Assembly: GCA_947303905.1 (NCBI GenBank)
Contig: CAMYZR010000123.1
Coordinates: forward strand, 1-5,454
Reading direction: 5' to 3'
Length of the DNA stretch: 5,454 nucleotides
Origin: an uncultured Atopobiaceae bacterium
Lineage (GTDB): Bacteria > Actinomycetota > Coriobacteriia > Coriobacteriales > Atopobiaceae
Shown here one piece after another: positions 4,235 through 5,454 of the stretch (position 1 is its first letter; every line of letters starts with the position of its first letter). Below the pieces are notes generated by a model. It ran no database searches, had not been told where the DNA came from, and saw only the letters and a list, made by a program, of their open reading frames with translations. The translations under genes were made by a program, and so were the position numbers.

Positions 4235-5454
4235 CTACGCACCGAGGCACGTAATCGGAAGGACGTAGACTCCTAAGTCCTTGTCAAATCGGGCATACTC
4301 CCCCGCCCCCACGACGACCGCGAGGAACTCCGGCTTGGGATTTCGAGCCGCGGGGTTGGCCGCGACCTTGCGCGCCAGCCGATTGAGCGAGGCGGCGGCG
4401 GAACCGACCTGGCTCTCGCCGAGCTTCACCTCGAATGCGGCCCACCTGCCGTCGCGCATCTCGACGACCGCATCCACCTCGAGCCCGTCGGAGTCGCGGT
4501 AGTAGTGGAGCGGATCTGCGGTTGCCCCTGGCAGGGCCGACGCGTAAACGGCGAGGTCGTGGATGCAGAGGGACTCGAACAGGATGCCGAAGAGCTGGCC
4601 GTCGGACACGAGGCGCCCAGGCGAGACCTGCAGGAGAGACGCCGCGAGCGAGGGGTCTGCGAAGTAGCGCTTGGGTTTTGTGCGCAGACGGGTCTTTGAG
4701 CGGATGGGCGCGTCCCAGCCCGTCACCTGCTCGACGACGTAGAGGTCCTGCAGCGCCGCGATGTGCGCCGCAGCTTTGTTTGTCGCAGACTTCGAGTCCG
4801 CCTCGCCGAGCCCGGCGTCAGAGGCGACGGTCGAGAGCTTCGCCGCGGTGCCGAGGTTGCGGGCGAGCGAGAGCGCGACGCGACGCGACTCCTGGCCGCT
4901 CAGCCCCCTCCTCGGGATGCTCACGCTGAAGAGGGCGTCGAAGTACGCGTCGAGGTAATCAGTGGCCCGGGCATCCCTTCCCGCGAGGGCGGGCCACCCG
5001 CCCTTGCAGACCATGTCGGCGAGCGGCGCGAGCGACTGCTGGACCAGCTGCGGCTCGAAGCGGCCCTCGAAGAGCCCGGCAAGGGAGATCGCCCCCGAGG
5101 AGAGCCCCATCTCGGCGAGCGTCATCGTCCTCATGCGGAGCGTGGCAATCCGCCCCGCGCCGCTGTGGTGGACCAGCTCCTGCCTCGGCTCGGACGAGCC
5201 CGTGAGGACGAACGAGCCGGGTCCGTTGCCCGACGCGTCGACCGCCGCGCGCACCTCGTCCCATATCGCCGGTACGTCCTGCCACTCGTCGATGACGTGA
5301 GGCCTGGCGCCCAGCAGCGCCGTGCCCGGGTCCGCCTCGGCGGCCGTCCGCGGCCCCGCGAGGCCTATGCGCGTGACGCTCTGGCCGAAGGCAAGCGACG
5401 TCCAGGTCTTCCCGCACCACATGGTCCCCGCGACCTCCACCGCCCCGAAGGTGG
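4235..5454 (-). CDS. AAA-family ATPase with DUF4143 C-terminal domain, 5' partial
   Basis: The reading frame is open to the window edge, so the start lies outside; GTG 5440 is internal because the conserved Phe-Gly-Ala-Val lead-in to the Walker A motif precedes it. Counting from 5440: Walker A G-T-M-W-C-G-K-T (5-12, Lys11), Walker B PHVIDEWQ (Asp51, Glu52), sensor FVLTGSS (77-83), DUF4143 region from about 160 (YLDAYFDALFSVSIPRRG), GILFESLCIHDL (285-296), and a PD-(D/E)XK-like end with E321, VD323 and FEVK (336-339). Only about 30 N-terminal residues seem missing. This family is common and often carried in several copies in Coriobacteriia and other gut bacteria. Its cellular role is unsettled, and links to toxin-antitoxin-like or defence functions are speculation. 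It may be cotranscribed with the downstream small acidic gene, with the hairpin in between. Confidence 0.92.
   Translation of the reverse strand, partial: TFGAVEVAGTMWCGKTWTSLAFGQSVTRIGLAGPRTAAEADPGTALLGARPHVIDEWQDVPAIWDEVRAAVDASGNGPGSFVLTGSSEPRQELVHHSGAGRIATLRMRTMTLAEMGLSSGAISLAGLFEGRFEPQLVQQSLAPLADMVCKGGWPALAGRDARATDYLDAYFDALFSVSIPRRGLSGQESRRVALSLARNLGTAAKLSTVASDAGLGEADSKSATNKAAAHIAALQDLYVVEQVTGWDAPIRSKTRLRTKPKRYFADPSLAASLLQVSPGRLVSDGQLFGILFESLCIHDLAVYASALPGATADPLHYYRDSDGLEVDAVVEMRDGRWAAFEVKLGESQVGSAAASLNRLARKVAANPAARNPKPEFLAVVVGAGEYARFDKDLGVYVLPITCLGA

Noticed and set aside
1..5454. CRISPR arrays, tRNA or rRNA genes, complete insertion sequences
   Set aside because: None is visible. The only tandem repeat has two abutting units without spacers, and no transposase reading frame was found.

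Overview
The window is GC-rich with actinobacterial-style codon use. The protein families, from memory of their usual hosts (DUF4143 ATPase, Ayg1/DUF1100-type hydrolase, B12-type radical SAM remnants), fit a gut or oral Coriobacteriia member such as an Olsenella, Atopobium or Collinsella relative. The lineage is an inference; no marker gene is present.

Layout, left to right. (1) About 40-887, + strand: a decayed radical SAM gene that looks like a join between two different paralogs, with frameshifts and a nonsense codon. (2) 888-1227: a REP-like palindrome, then on the - strand a self-contained cassette made of a dyad, a promoter, a THI-box (TPP riboswitch-like) RNA and an intrinsic terminator. 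No thiamine gene follows it. (3) 1235-1411, - strand: a short remnant resembling the C-terminus of a phospholipase D-like domain. (4) 1428-3424, + strand: an alpha/beta hydrolase gene followed by a TetR-family regulator. Four perfect CGTAC-N3-GTACG operators precede the hydrolase, and a degenerate fifth lies at the tetR promoter at the same distance from its -10 box. This suggests a self-regulated, ligand-inducible detoxification or catabolic unit. (5) 3425-3846: a 20-bp tandem repeat and a second dyad, promoter, THI-box RNA and terminator cassette, again on the - strand and again without a target gene. (6) 3847-4146, - strand: a small acidic protein of unknown function. (7) 4235-5454, - strand: an AAA ATPase with a DUF4143/PD-(D/E)XK-like C-terminus, cut by the window edge.

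The most unusual content is the pair of orphan THI-box cassettes. Both keep the CTGAGA and CCTGATCTGG cores, a base-paired P3 whose sequence differs between copies, a terminator, and an upstream TGACA-N3-TGTCA dyad exactly 31 nt from the -10 box. Both lack the usual GCGNAGGGA segment that completes the pyrophosphate-binding half of a TPP aptamer and have a 20-nt hairpin in its place. Each points tail-to-tail at a + strand gene, so read-through past the terminator would give RNA antisense to that gene. They are candidates for stand-alone, ligand-responsive small RNAs, or for an interspersed element derived from a riboswitch.
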